Shown: positions 53,489 to 62,588 of the stretch, in pieces
Position numbering within the stretch: the stretch's first letter is position 1
How the letters are laid out: the number at the start of each line of letters is the position of its first letter
From: Lysinibacillus timonensis
GTDB lineage: Bacteria > Bacillota > Bacilli > Bacillales_A > Planococcaceae
Length of the DNA stretch: 64,000 nt
Direction: 5' to 3'
NCBI RefSeq assembly: GCF_900291985.1
Contig: NZ_LT985980.1
Span: 2,820,001-2,884,000 of the forward strand
Position numbers and translations under genes: made by a program
Notes under the pieces: model-generated
Database searches by the model: none
What the model was told of the DNA's origin: nothing
Seen by the model: only the letters and a program-made list of their open reading frames with translations

Positions 53489-53860
53489 CTAAATTATGAG
53501 ATAGAGTGGATGGATTTATCAATTAATATTTGATGAATGATGAGAGGTTTCGGGTAACGTACTTTTAATCATTAATGAAATAACTAATAAAAGTGAAATA
53601 AGCGGAGATTTTCCGGCTAAATGCCGAATGCACTTATAATCTGGGATAAATAAGGGGAAATTTTCCGATTATGCAGAGGAAAATCCTCCATTTTCACCTT
53701 TTTCGAGCCAATAAGCGGAATTTCTCCGTTTATTTCAGCTATTTTTTACTTTATTTCTTAATTAAGCGGAAAATTTCCGGCTACTTATAATTGGAGCTTA
53801 ACCTGAAGCCTAAGTGTGAGTAACCCAGCCTAATAGGAGATCGTTATTCAATTCTCGGGG
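53489..53860 (+). repeat. Interspersed repeat, copy H (forward)
   Basis: Cores start at 53603, 53655, 53716 and 53767 (spacing 52, 61, 51). Long left flank with ATGATGAGAGGTTTCGGGTA. It is followed by a complete GGGGCGCATTTC hairpin. Confidence 0.92.
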
Positions 53861-53896
53861 CGCATTTCTTTAATAAGGAATGCGTCTTCTTTAATT
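53856..53896 (+). terminator. GGGCGCATTTCTT hairpin next to repeat H
   Basis: GGGCGCATTTCTT pairs with AAGGAATGCGTC, followed by TTCTTTAATTT. No gene ends just upstream. Confidence 0.5.
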
Positions 53897-54076
53897 TAAG
53901 GATCATTTATTGCAACCCTTAAATCCTGGTTTAAGTTAAAGTGCCTTAAACTTTTCAAAAACGTAACTAAGAAAGCAATCCCCCTTATATTGCAACTATT
54001 ACCAAATTATACCATCCTACAAACTGAAGTAGTTGTTCTCGAAACTCTGGATTCTGATCTAATGGAGGAGTAACCC

Positions 54077-54484
54077 TTGCATTCTGACGTGCATTATAAA
54101 GAGGAATTGAAGAAAACTTATAAAAAAATTCTAACAGTAGTTCTTTTATGGTTTTTAGTATTTGCAGGTATCATAGGTTACGGAGTATATTGGCTTTTCT
54201 TTGATTGGAGTAGATTTAAAGATGAATTAATTAATCAATCCACTTCTCCAAATGGGACATATACAATCAATGCTTATTTATCTAATGGTGGTGCAACAGT
54301 TTCATATACCGTGTTGGGGGAATTAGTTTTCAATAAAGAAAATAAAAGGCCAAAGAAAATCTATTGGCAAAATCGAGAGCAAAACGCAACTATCGAATGG
54401 TTAGATGATAATACAGTGATGATAAATAATATACAACTGGAACTACCTCACGAAAGTTATGATTATAGAAGTGGCATTAATTAA
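54077..54484 (+). CDS. DUF5412-family membrane-anchored protein
   Basis: This 135-residue protein has a basic N-terminus (KEELKKTYKK), one hydrophobic helix (about residues 20-40, LTVVLLWFLVFAGIIGYGVY), and an exposed domain with SPNGTYTINAYLSNGGATVS and WQNREQNATIEWLDDNTVMI, matching DUF5412. A TTG start at 54077 follows GGAGGAGTAACCC with 6-base spacing. The role is unknown. A 31-residue lipoprotein-like frame follows 50 bases later. Confidence 0.75.
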   Translation: MHSDVHYKEELKKTYKKILTVVLLWFLVFAGIIGYGVYWLFFDWSRFKDELINQSTSPNGTYTINAYLSNGGATVSYTVLGELVFNKENKRPKKIYWQNREQNATIEWLDDNTVMINNIQLELPHESYDYRSGIN

Positions 54485-54536
54485 TAGGTAAGTATAAACG
54501 GGTTAAAGCTTTGATATATAGAGGGCGGTTTTATAA

Positions 54537-54632
54537 ATGAAAAAGCTAATGAGCATAATAATAATTTGTTGTTTATTTTTATCTAGTTGTGCTTGTTTGG
54601 GGGAGATGGCCTGTTATCGTTTTGATATTTGA
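54537..54632 (+). CDS. Very short lipoprotein-like peptide (31 aa), possibly a remnant
   Basis: The ATG at 54537 follows GAGGGCGG. The peptide reads MKKLMSIIIICCLFLSSCAC, then LGEMACYRFDI, with lipobox LSSC. A mature chain of only 14 residues is short even for small lipoproteins, so it could be a truncated gene that kept its signal peptide. The bidirectional hairpin at 54657-54690 follows. Confidence 0.4.
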   Translation: MKKLMSIIIICCLFLSSCACLGEMACYRFDI

Positions 54633-54656
54633 TCAACTCTATGTTCAACACAGCCC

Positions 54657-54690
54657 ATAAAAAAACCATACTTCCTTCTTGAAGTATGGT
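54657..54690. terminator. Bidirectional terminator (small peptide / membrane protein)
   Basis: ACCATACTTC (54665-54674) and GAAGTATGGT (54681-54690) form a 10-bp stem. On the minus strand a T7 run follows, so it mainly serves the minus-strand membrane-protein gene. Confidence 0.8.
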
Positions 54691-54692
54691 AT

Positions 54693-55943
54693 TTATAATC
54701 TTTGAGGCATAATCACGTAACCAATTGCTTTTCTTGATTTAAGAACTTGAATCAGCTGGTTTTGCAAAGAGGTGTGGCATGTTATCTCAATAATAACTTC
54801 ACTTTTGCGGTTTGGAAAAACTTTTATTTTCTTTTTATTTACCAACAATTCGATAATCAATCCTAAGGCGAACCCACCTATTAACCCAATCAACCCCCAA
54901 ATAATAGGTCCCCAGTGCCATGCGAAACCATAAATCACTCCTAGAACGGAAAAAACCGTTGCGCTCATCATGGCCCCATCCAGAATACTTGTCCCGTCTA
55001 CACGATGGATAGTGTCAATGATATGGGTTTGAGCGTCAAGGTTTTCAACAGGTAATGCTATAATATTCTCTGGTTGTATTCCTAACTTTTCCATATCATG
55101 AATCGCTATTTCTACAAAGGGTGAATGATCAAATGTAGCGATTATTTGCACTGTGTTGTTGCTATCATTGTTTAGTTGTCCCAAGTTTTTAGACCTCACT
55201 CTTAGATAACGTATTTGCTCAATATCGAAAAGTGTATTGTTTTCAGTTACCGCTACATACGCTTGATAGATGGCAAAAGCCAATATGGAGGGCATAAAGA
55301 GTACCCACTGCCAATCGACAATCTGAGAAGCCCTGTCAAAATCCCCTTGAAACGAATAGAGCAAGGCGCTAACAGCCATAGCCTTGTAGCAAACAAAGAT
55401 CCACCACGCCAAAATAAAGGTGCCAACAATTGTGCTGCTACCATATAATTGCCCCAAGCCAGGTGTAAAAAAGGACCAAAGCGAGGCCATCAAGGGATTT
55501 CTCTTTTCTAGGATATTTATGTCAAAATAACTAACAACGGAAGGGGTAACAGGTGCATCTTCAATTTCAGATAGAAGGTGAGCTTTCTTGATTTCAACTG
55601 CACACCGGTAACTGTCCCAGATGCAGAATATATATACAGCTATATATAAGAGAGCCCAGTTTGGATGTAAAATAGCTTTAGCTTCCTCGAACTTACCAAG
55701 GAAGGATAAGGCAATCGCCATGTTAAGATGTGAAGAATTGTTAACCACAAGTTCCCAGATAAATAGGATAATTCCATGTAGATACTTTCCTAGATACATA
55801 TGTCCAAACCCTGGAAAAGCAGCAGACCACCAAGCAGAAACCCAAGGAGTGCGAGGATATACCGAATTGACACCCCAAACTGATACTTTCCCTTTGGAAT
55901 AGCGCGGTTTTATATTAGCTGATTCGAACTTTTGATGAGGCAT
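54693..55943 (-). CDS. Large membrane protein with two TM2-like motifs and a soluble C-domain
   Basis: This 416-residue protein has several membrane helices arranged in two copies of a TM2-like pattern, SAAFPGFGHMYLGKYLHGII (about 38-57) and SFFTPGLGQLYGSSTIVGTF (about 155-175). A linker with RYLRVRSKNLGQLN leads to a C-terminal alpha/beta segment (VQIIATFDHSPFVEIAIHDM, then GIQPENIIALPVENLD). A final pair of helices, GVIYGFAWHWGPIIWGLIGL, lies near residues 338-357. The C-terminal part resembles stress-related YflT-like folds. Monocistronic; function unknown. Confidence 0.65.
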   Translation of the reverse strand: MPHQKFESANIKPRYSKGKVSVWGVNSVYPRTPWVSAWWSAAFPGFGHMYLGKYLHGIILFIWELVVNNSSHLNMAIALSFLGKFEEAKAILHPNWALLYIAVYIFCIWDSYRCAVEIKKAHLLSEIEDAPVTPSVVSYFDINILEKRNPLMASLWSFFTPGLGQLYGSSTIVGTFILAWWIFVCYKAMAVSALLYSFQGDFDRASQIVDWQWVLFMPSILAFAIYQAYVAVTENNTLFDIEQIRYLRVRSKNLGQLNNDSNNTVQIIATFDHSPFVEIAIHDMEKLGIQPENIIALPVENLDAQTHIIDTIHRVDGTSILDGAMMSATVFSVLGVIYGFAWHWGPIIWGLIGLIGGFALGLIIELLVNKKKIKVFPNRKSEVIIEITCHTSLQNQLIQVLKSRKAIGYVIMPQRL

Positions 55944-56165
55944 TGGGGAAGTTCTCCTTCGGGCTTATTGTCATTCTATAGCATTATCCATCATTACCTG
56001 ATTTATTCAGTAGCTTCCCCAATGACGCCCCTTTATGATTGGATTACATTTGGGCAAATTCGTCAAGATACATTGCGATCACTAACATGAGAAGGCTTGT
56101 AATAAGTTGCTTATGAAGGATGAACATATGACTGCACCAACTAGCGAAACTGCAAAAAAACCATC

Positions 56166-56816
56166 CTAAATGGAATGGTTCTTGTTAGCATCGGATTGGG
56201 TAGTTGTTAGGAAAGAGTCAATTATGTTTTTTGTCAGTGGCATGAAGTAATTTAATGTGAGCCCACCTAAACAGACGGTTAATAAAGTTCCAATGCCAAT
56301 AGGGCCATTAAATAGCATTGCCAAGACTAAAAATACAATATAGATGAGCGTTCTCGAGAAAAATAAATTGGTTCGAGTTAGCTCTTTTATAATGAGTGTT
56401 AAACGGTCAATCGGAATAGGTGCAAAATTCGTTTGTAAATAGATAGCGGTGCCTATTCCAATAAGAACTAAGCCGAAGCCAAAGCAAACAACTTTGCTGA
56501 ACCAAAATTGTGGCGCTATCACATATTGTAATAAAAACAGCCACAAATCAATGCCGATTCCAGTAATAAAGGCTGTTAGTAACCCTAAAACTTCAGGTCG
56601 ATTTCTCTTTAATAGTGAATTGATACATATTAATAATAACGCAATGATGATTTCCCAACTTCCTACAGTGAGTCCAACATTAATGGCCAAACCGACCAAC
56701 AGGGCATCAAATGGAGAAGTACCAAGATTGGATTGAATGGTTAATGTAATACCGAGAGTTAGGATGAAAATACCTAACATATAAAGAGCATATTGAATTT
56801 TACTCGATACTTGCAT
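56166..56816 (-). CDS. YczE/YyaS/YitT-family membrane protein
   Basis: This 216-residue membrane protein has six hydrophobic segments, with MLGIFILTLGITLTIQSNLG, TSPFDALLVGLAINVGLTVG, and TAIYLQTNFAPIPIDRLTLI. The SNLGTSPFDAL and APIPID motifs mark the YczE/YitT group. YczE of B. subtilis is required for surfactin production in an undefined way; YitT proteins are uncharacterised. ATG at 56816 overlaps the stop of the GNAT gene by one base (TGATG). Confidence 0.82.
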   Translation of the reverse strand: MQVSSKIQYALYMLGIFILTLGITLTIQSNLGTSPFDALLVGLAINVGLTVGSWEIIIALLLICINSLLKRNRPEVLGLLTAFITGIGIDLWLFLLQYVIAPQFWFSKVVCFGFGLVLIGIGTAIYLQTNFAPIPIDRLTLIIKELTRTNLFFSRTLIYIVFLVLAMLFNGPIGIGTLLTVCLGGLTLNYFMPLTKNIIDSFLTTTQSDANKNHSI

Positions 56817-57256
56817 CACTTAGTCAGAATATCTTTAACCATTAAGACGTGTGGGATTCCATCCTCCATAAACATATCAGATGAAGTCAAGTAGCCAAGT
56901 TTGTGATAAAAGCCTTCTGCTTGAGTTTGTCCGTGTAGTTTAACTTGAGAAAGTCCTTGTTGTTTCGCAATATCTTCCAATGCTTGAATAATGACTTTGC
57001 CTAGGCCAAACTTGCGGTAAGGCTTTAGGATACAAATTCTTTCTAATTTTCCTAAGCCACCAACTTCTCTTATTCTTCCCGTACCAACAGGTTGACCATC
57101 GTAATAAACTAATACGTGTTTACATTGACCATCCAATGTGTCAAATTCATCAAATTCGTCTTCCAACGGTACGCCTTGTTCGTCCACAAATACTGTTTTT
57201 CTTATATCAAATGCCACGCGTAAATCCTCTTCTAATGTAATTGTTTTTGCCTGCAC
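56816..57256 (-). CDS. GNAT acetyltransferase of the YjcF/ElaA type
   Basis: This 146-residue N-acetyltransferase begins QAKTITLEEDLRVAFDIRKT and has VFVDEQGVPLEDEFDEFD, GTGRIREVGGLGKLERICIL and the acetyl-CoA loop PYRKFGLGKVIIQALEDIAK. This is the YjcF/ElaA layout. GTG at 57256 lies 9 bases after AAAGGA. It is the first gene of a two-gene unit with a YczE-like protein (TGATG overlap). The substrate is not known. Confidence 0.85.
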   Translation of the reverse strand: MQAKTITLEEDLRVAFDIRKTVFVDEQGVPLEDEFDEFDTLDGQCKHVLVYYDGQPVGTGRIREVGGLGKLERICILKPYRKFGLGKVIIQALEDIAKQQGLSQVKLHGQTQAEGFYHKLGYLTSSDMFMEDGIPHVLMVKDILTK

Positions 57257-57563
57257 TCATTTCAGTCCTTTCTAAATGGATGTGGTATCTACATCCCCAT
57301 CAACATTACTTTAAAAAGAGTATAATGGAAAATGTTTTTGTTGTAAATACAACAAAAATGCGGGTGTATCACACGAACCTGGTAATCGCACACTACGAAC
57401 TTTCTATGAAGTATGACAAAACCAAAAATTTTCTACTTAACTCATGAATGGCATACCGTTCTCATAATATTTCTTAGATTTTCAGAAAAATAAATTCACC
57501 ATTCGTTAAAAGAGGGAATCAAACCTCATTTTTTAATAAAGTGAAAAAACGGAAAAAATTCCC

Positions 57564-57592
57564 TTGCTAAATCGTAATCATTACTATACAAT
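57564..57592 (+). promoter_or_regulatory. Promoter of the Zur-controlled transport operon
   Basis: TTGCTA (57564-57569), 17 bases, TACAAT (57587-57592). Its start would be near 57599, so both Zur-like boxes cover it. Confidence 0.5.
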
Positions 57593-57615
57593 CTAAACAG
57601 TAATGATTACGATTT
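57569..57615 (+). promoter_or_regulatory. Twin Zur-like boxes in a 17+17 bp inverted repeat
   Basis: AAATCGTAATCATTACT (57569-57585) and AGTAATGATTACGATTT (57599-57615) are perfect inverted repeats with a 13-base spacer. Each half contains TCGTAAT-C-ATTAC or its complement, close to the B. subtilis Zur box TCGTAATnATTACGA. Zinc-loaded Zur would repress the operon; zinc starvation would open it. Confidence 0.75.
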
Positions 57616-57642
57616 AAATCATTTGGAATTGAGGAGGTTATT

Positions 57643-59241
57643 ATGAAGCTGAAGATAACGAATCAGAGGTACAGTTTAGCGGGAAGGAAAAGAATCCCAC
57701 CATTGTTTGGAAATCCAATTTTGACAATCGGCATTTTGTTGTTCACTGTTTTCTTGTTAAGTGCATGTACGGGCAAATCGGAAGGGTCCAGTGAAGAAGG
57801 TACGACAAATAAGCATATTCATTTCCTTTATAATTTCTCGACAAATTCATTAGATCCACATGTTGATTCAAGCTATGTTCCGTTAAGAGCTGGGATTACA
57901 GAAACACTCGTCCGTTTAGATGAAGAAAATTTAACGGTTGAACCATGGCTTGCTGAAAGCTGGGAGGGAGAAGATGGTCAACATTGGACCATTAAACTTC
58001 GCGAAGATGTTACATTCCATAACGGGAAGCAGATGGATGCAGCTGCAGTAAAAGCTTCTCTTGACCGGGCACTACAAGAAAGTGTTGCAATTCAAAATGC
58101 ACTTAAAATAGAGAAAATTGAAGCGGATGGTTATCTATTACATATTTCCACGAAGGAACCGTTCCCACAATTTATATCTGAGTTAGTAAACCCAAATGTA
58201 TCAATTATTGATGTAACAGAAGAAGATATAATCAATAAACCAGTCGGTACAGGTCCATTTGTACTCACTTCGTTTTCCCCAGGAAGTAAGCTTGAGCTTA
58301 AGCGCTATGATGATTACTGGGACGGTGCTTCCAATCTGGATTCAGTGACATTTTCGTTTAATGAGGATGCTAATGCTCGAACACTTGCACTAAAGTCGGG
58401 GCAAGTTGATATTGTTTATCGTCCTGAGGTAGAGAGTTTGGAATCGTTAGAAGCATTAGATGGCATGAAAGTTGAATCAACGGCGACTTTCCGAGTTCAT
58501 CAAATGACGATGAACATGGAACGCGAAAGCATGAAGGATATTAATGTTCGTCGTGCAGTCGATGCATTAATTGACCGCCAAAAAATTGTAGACAATATTC
58601 TTTTAGGATACGCCCAACCTGCTGTTAGCCCATTTTTACCATCATTGCCGTTTGCCCCATCATACGAACTGAGTGAGGCAGGAGCGGATCTAGCTATTCA
58701 ATACTTAGAGGAAGCAGGCTATTCGCTACAAGATGGGAAGATGCAAAAAGATGGAGAGCAGCTTAAACTGACGCTTTTAACGTATAGCGCAAGAGCAGAT
58801 TTACCACTAATTGCTCAAGTATTTCAATCAGATGCTAAACAAATTGGAATTGATGTAGAAATTCGCCAAATCGATAAACCGGAAGAATACATGGCGTCAA
58901 ACCGTGATTGGGATCTGGCCACATATAGCAACTTAACGGCTCCAAGAGGGGATGCAGGCTATTATTTAAATGCTACTTATCACCCAACTGGTGCGCTGAA
59001 CTTTAGTGGTACGGAGGAGCCTGAACTAACTGCAATTATCGATAAGCTGAATCAAACTGTTAGCCCAGAAGAGCGAGCTGTACTTGCTGAGGAAGCTGCG
59101 AATTATGTCCATGACAATGTCATTAATTCATTTGTCTTACATCCATCAACGATTGTTGCTTATAACGAAAACAAAGTTAAAAATTGGGTGACATCCCGAA
59201 GTGAATATTACATGATTACGAATTTGTTGGATGTGAAGTAG
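57643..59241 (+). CDS. Opp/Nik-type solute-binding lipoprotein (family 5)
   Basis: This 532-residue binding protein has a signal peptide ending in lipobox LSAC after LLFTVFL and belongs to the SBP_bac_5 family: LDPHVDSSYVPLRAGITETL, LAESWEGEDGQHWTIKLRED, VTFHNGKQMDAAAVKASLDR, VGTGPFVLTSF and RYDDYWDG. Near the C-terminus, TAPRGDAGYYLNATYHPTGA resembles the metallophore/nickel binders. It is the first gene of an operon behind twin Zur-like boxes, so a zinc-metallophore or chelate substrate is likely. ATG after GAGGAGG. Confidence 0.85.
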   Translation: MKLKITNQRYSLAGRKRIPPLFGNPILTIGILLFTVFLLSACTGKSEGSSEEGTTNKHIHFLYNFSTNSLDPHVDSSYVPLRAGITETLVRLDEENLTVEPWLAESWEGEDGQHWTIKLREDVTFHNGKQMDAAAVKASLDRALQESVAIQNALKIEKIEADGYLLHISTKEPFPQFISELVNPNVSIIDVTEEDIINKPVGTGPFVLTSFSPGSKLELKRYDDYWDGASNLDSVTFSFNEDANARTLALKSGQVDIVYRPEVESLESLEALDGMKVESTATFRVHQMTMNMERESMKDINVRRAVDALIDRQKIVDNILLGYAQPAVSPFLPSLPFAPSYELSEAGADLAIQYLEEAGYSLQDGKMQKDGEQLKLTLLTYSARADLPLIAQVFQSDAKQIGIDVEIRQIDKPEEYMASNRDWDLATYSNLTAPRGDAGYYLNATYHPTGALNFSGTEEPELTAIIDKLNQTVSPEERAVLAEEAANYVHDNVINSFVLHPSTIVAYNENKVKNWVTSRSEYYMITNLLDVK

Positions 59242-60189
59242 ATGTTGCGTATGTTAGCTCGAAAGTTTTTTGAAATACTACTCTTTTTATTATTTATTAC
59301 ATTTATTAGCTTTTTAATGGTTCGACTTGCACCAGGAGATCCTGTTTTAACGATTTTAAACGTTGAAGAGCTCTCTGTTAACCAGGAACAAATTGAAGCA
59401 TTAAGAGAGGAAATGGGATTTAACGAGCCATTGCTCATCCAGTATGGTCTTTGGCTCTTGAAATTCTTTATGCTAGATTTCGGGGATTCTTATATCGCGG
59501 GTCAACCAGTTATGGATATGATTCTAAACGGCCTCCCTGCTACGATCGAGTTAGCTGTTGGTTCGTTGCTGGTCATGCTGGCTGTTTCCATTCCATTAGG
59601 ATCGCTGTCGGCCCTCTACCGTAATAGCTGGATTGACCAGTTAAGTAGAGCCTTATCTGTTCTAGGTGCTGCCGTCCCAAGCTTTTGGTTAGGTCTGATC
59701 TTTATCGAACTATTTGGTGTCCGTCTTAACTGGCTTCCAACGATGGGGAGAGACGGTTTCATGTCTCTCATATTGCCTTCATTGACTCTAGGGCTCGCCA
59801 TGTCAAGTGTCTATGTCCGTTTGCTTCGTTCAAGTCTTCTTGAATCGTTTAGTCAGGAATTTATTCGTACAGCGAGGGCGCGCGGCTTGTCAGAAAGGCG
59901 TATTTTTTTCATACATGCATTTCGCCATTGCCTTCCTCCTGTTATTACCGTTTTTGGTGTCAGTTTAGGAAGTTTGATAGGTGGAGTTGTAGTCATTGAA
60001 GTGTTATTTGCATATCCAGGAATAGGAAAACTTGTTGTGGAAGCGATACGCCAACGCGATTATCCACTCATTCAAGGATATATTTTCGTGATGGCCATCC
60101 TTGTTTTTGTTGTAAATACTTGTGTGGATTTGTCGTACAGATATTTAAATCCAGAGCTAAGACTAAAAGAAAGGGGGGCCAATCGATGA
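59242..60189 (+). CDS. Opp/Nik-type ABC permease (first subunit)
   Basis: This 315-residue permease of the DppB/NikB type has six hydrophobic segments. It contains the N-terminal block PGDPVLTILNVEELSVNQEQ, then IATIELAVGSLLVM-like helices and the EAA loop TARARGLSERRIFFIHAFRH that contacts the ATPases. The start directly abuts the stop of the binding-protein gene (TAGATG), and the stop overlaps the next gene. It forms the transmembrane pore with the next product. Confidence 0.9.
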   Translation: MLRMLARKFFEILLFLLFITFISFLMVRLAPGDPVLTILNVEELSVNQEQIEALREEMGFNEPLLIQYGLWLLKFFMLDFGDSYIAGQPVMDMILNGLPATIELAVGSLLVMLAVSIPLGSLSALYRNSWIDQLSRALSVLGAAVPSFWLGLIFIELFGVRLNWLPTMGRDGFMSLILPSLTLGLAMSSVYVRLLRSSLLESFSQEFIRTARARGLSERRIFFIHAFRHCLPPVITVFGVSLGSLIGGVVVIEVLFAYPGIGKLVVEAIRQRDYPLIQGYIFVMAILVFVVNTCVDLSYRYLNPELRLKERGANR

Positions 60190-61031
60190 ATGGATTCACT
60201 GTCCGTGCGCCCAAATCCAAAAAGTTCAGTTGGCAAGGGTTAGTAGCTTTCATATTCATATTTTTAATATTGATAGCAACCATCTACACTTTCGCCTATT
60301 TACGGCATGATCCGAATTTAACCAACCTCGACGAACGACTTCAAGGAATGAGCCTTCTGCACCCACTAGGGACAGACCAGCTTGGCCGGGACGTCCTAAC
60401 GAGGCTATTACTTGGTGCTCAGCAGACCATTGGTTATAGCTTACTAGCACTTATTGTTGCACTCATGATTGGAGTCCCTATTGGTCTTATTTCAGGATAT
60501 CAACGCGGGTTCGTTGATCGAATATTTATGCGTATTGCGGATGGATTTATCGCCTTCCCAGATACAATTGTCGCTATTGTTCTAAGTGGGTTAATGGGGC
60601 CAGGAATTAGTAATCTAGTACTTGCGATTATACTAATTAAATGGGTGAATTATGCCCGACTTGTACGTAGTACGGTTTTAACTGAATCGCAAAAAGAATA
60701 TGTGCTCGTTGCCCGAACGAATGGGCTTTCTTCAGCGAAAATCATCCGAAAGCACTTATTTCCCCATATCGTAGGGCATGTGTTAGTACTGGCAAGTTTG
60801 GACCTAGGCAAAATCATCTTGCTTATTTCTGCTTTCTCATACATAGGTCTAGGTGTGCAACCCCCAACACCTGAATGGGGTGCTATGCTAAATGAAGCAC
60901 GCCCATATTTCCAATCGAGACCTGAATTAATGATTGTTCCAGGGTTAGCAATTGTGTTTGTCGTGCTACTGTCAAATATGATTGGCGATTATTTACGTGA
61001 TCGTTTTGATGTAAAAAAGGAGGTGCTGTAG
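60186..61031 (+). CDS. Opp/Nik-type ABC permease (second subunit)
   Basis: This 281-residue DppC/NikC-type permease has an N-terminal helix (QGLVAFIFIFLILIATIYTF), then HPLGTDQLGRDVLTRLLLGA (a DppC hallmark). The EAA loop is VARTNGLSSAKIIRKHLFPH, with GVQPPTPEWGAMLNEARPYF near the end. ATG at 60186 overlaps the preceding stop (ATGA) and has AAAGGGGGG upstream. It pairs with the previous permease. Confidence 0.9.
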   Translation: MNGFTVRAPKSKKFSWQGLVAFIFIFLILIATIYTFAYLRHDPNLTNLDERLQGMSLLHPLGTDQLGRDVLTRLLLGAQQTIGYSLLALIVALMIGVPIGLISGYQRGFVDRIFMRIADGFIAFPDTIVAIVLSGLMGPGISNLVLAIILIKWVNYARLVRSTVLTESQKEYVLVARTNGLSSAKIIRKHLFPHIVGHVLVLASLDLGKIILLISAFSYIGLGVQPPTPEWGAMLNEARPYFQSRPELMIVPGLAIVFVVLLSNMIGDYLRDRFDVKKEVL

Positions 61032-61846
61032 TGATCTTATCAATTGAACAACTGTCAATTTGTAGTAAAGAACGGACAATCGTTGAAAACGTGTCACTTT
61101 CTATTAGTGAAGGTGAATGGTTTGCCTTAGTGGGACAAAGTGGAAGTGGGAAAAGCTTGCTTTCACAGGCAATAGGCCAAATGCTTCCGACGAATTTGAT
61201 GTCTTCCGGGAACATCTTCTTTAATGGGGAGGATTTACTGTCATTATCACCAAAGCAAATTCGAACTTTTCGGGGTCGGAAATTAGCTTATATTTTTCAA
61301 GATTATCAAGGCTCTTTTACGCCATTCCGAACGATTGGTCAACATCTTGATGAATATCAAAAAGCTCATGGAGAAAAGAACGCGAAAATGAGAAAAATCA
61401 AATCAATGGAAGCACTTGACTCATTAGGATTAGATGAAACTTACTACTACCGTTATCCATTCCAGCTAAGTGGTGGCCAACTTCAGAGAGTTTCCATTGC
61501 TCTAGCACTGTTGTTATCTCCTGAATTATTAATAGCAGATGAAATAACGACTGCACTAGACAGTGTATCTGGGCATCGGATCTTAGAGTTGCTTTCACAA
61601 AAGCAAAAGGAAACAGGCTGTGCGATTCTTTTCATCACCCATGATTGGCGACATGTAAGACGCTACGCTACCCGTTTAGCAGTTATGAAGGAAGGGGAAA
61701 TAGTTGAATCAGGTGGAAAGCATCGGATACTTGACCATCCAAAGCATGAGTATACAAAACAGTTAATCCAAGCTGCCCCTATACTTGGTCAAGGTCTACC
61801 ATCAGGTTTACAGGAGGATGTAAAGTATGAACCTGCTTACAATTAA
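61031..61846 (+). CDS. Opp/Nik-type ABC ATPase (DppD/NikD-like)
   Basis: This 271-residue ATPase has Walker A GQSGSGKS, a QDYQGSFTPF Q-loop region, signature LSGGQLQR and Walker B LLIADEITTALD, in which an Ile replaces the usual Pro of DEPT. The switch is FITHDW. GTG at 61031 overlaps the TAG of the permease by one base and follows AGGAGGTG. With the next gene it forms the ATPase pair of the transporter. Confidence 0.9.
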   Translation: MILSIEQLSICSKERTIVENVSLSISEGEWFALVGQSGSGKSLLSQAIGQMLPTNLMSSGNIFFNGEDLLSLSPKQIRTFRGRKLAYIFQDYQGSFTPFRTIGQHLDEYQKAHGEKNAKMRKIKSMEALDSLGLDETYYYRYPFQLSGGQLQRVSIALALLLSPELLIADEITTALDSVSGHRILELLSQKQKETGCAILFITHDWRHVRRYATRLAVMKEGEIVESGGKHRILDHPKHEYTKQLIQAAPILGQGLPSGLQEDVKYEPAYN

Positions 61847-62588
61847 AGAACTAACGAAATCGTATAACGCAGGTAGTGTTGCGGTTGATCGCCTCTCGTT
61901 TACATTGGATAAGGGTGAGTGCCTCGGTCTTGTAGGGGAGAGCGGTTGTGGTAAAAGCACATTAGCTCGCTGCCTATTAAGGGTTGAACCGATTGATAGT
62001 GGGTCCATTTGTTTCCAAGGAGAAGCTATTGAACATTTGAATGAACGCCAATTACAACCTTTCCGGAAAAGGATGCAAATCGTTTTTCAAAATCCATCAG
62101 CCGCTTTAAATCCAAAGCTAAAGGTGAAAGATTCATTGATTGACCCTTATGAGCAGTATCATAAAGAGTTAACTCTTAGTCATTTTTCTTACATATCTAA
62201 GGATGTATTTATTCGGCAACTTTTAGAGGCTGTGGAGTTACCTTCTAATGTAGCGGATAAATTTCCTCATGAATTAAGTGGTGGACAGAAGCAACGTGTA
62301 ACGATTGCGCGTGCTATTAGTATTGAACCGGAGCTTATTGTATTAGATGAGCCAACAGCAAGTCTAGACGTCATTTCGCAGAAGGCAGTACTTACGTTAC
62401 TAACGGAGCTTCGCAAAACATTAAATCTATCTTACTTGTTCATTTCACATGATCTTGCGGCGGTCAGTCAAATGTGCCAGCGCATATTAGTCATGAGAGA
62501 AGGAAAACTCGTTGACCAATTTGATAGCAATCAACTATTTGCCAATGAGCGTCATCCTTATACGCAAGAACTTATTTCGATTTTTTAG
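61827..62588 (+). CDS. Opp/Nik-type ABC ATPase (DppF/NikE-like)
   Basis: This 253-residue ATPase has Walker A GESGCGKST, FQNPSAALNPKLKVKD (a DppF/NikE signature), LSGGQKQRV and Walker B LIVLDEPTASLD, with switch FISHDL and a HPYTQELI tail. ATG at 61827 overlaps the previous gene by 20 bases after GGAGGATG. It completes a five-gene transporter. The 134-base gap to the next gene holds no terminator. Confidence 0.9.
   Translation: MNLLTIKELTKSYNAGSVAVDRLSFTLDKGECLGLVGESGCGKSTLARCLLRVEPIDSGSICFQGEAIEHLNERQLQPFRKRMQIVFQNPSAALNPKLKVKDSLIDPYEQYHKELTLSHFSYISKDVFIRQLLEAVELPSNVADKFPHELSGGQKQRVTIARAISIEPELIVLDEPTASLDVISQKAVLTLLTELRKTLNLSYLFISHDLAAVSQMCQRILVMREGKLVDQFDSNQLFANERHPYTQELISIF

Noticed and set aside
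24607-53860. CRISPR array as an explanation of the repeats
   Set aside because: Copies are kilobases apart, hundreds of bases long and not separated by short spacers; no cas genes are seen.
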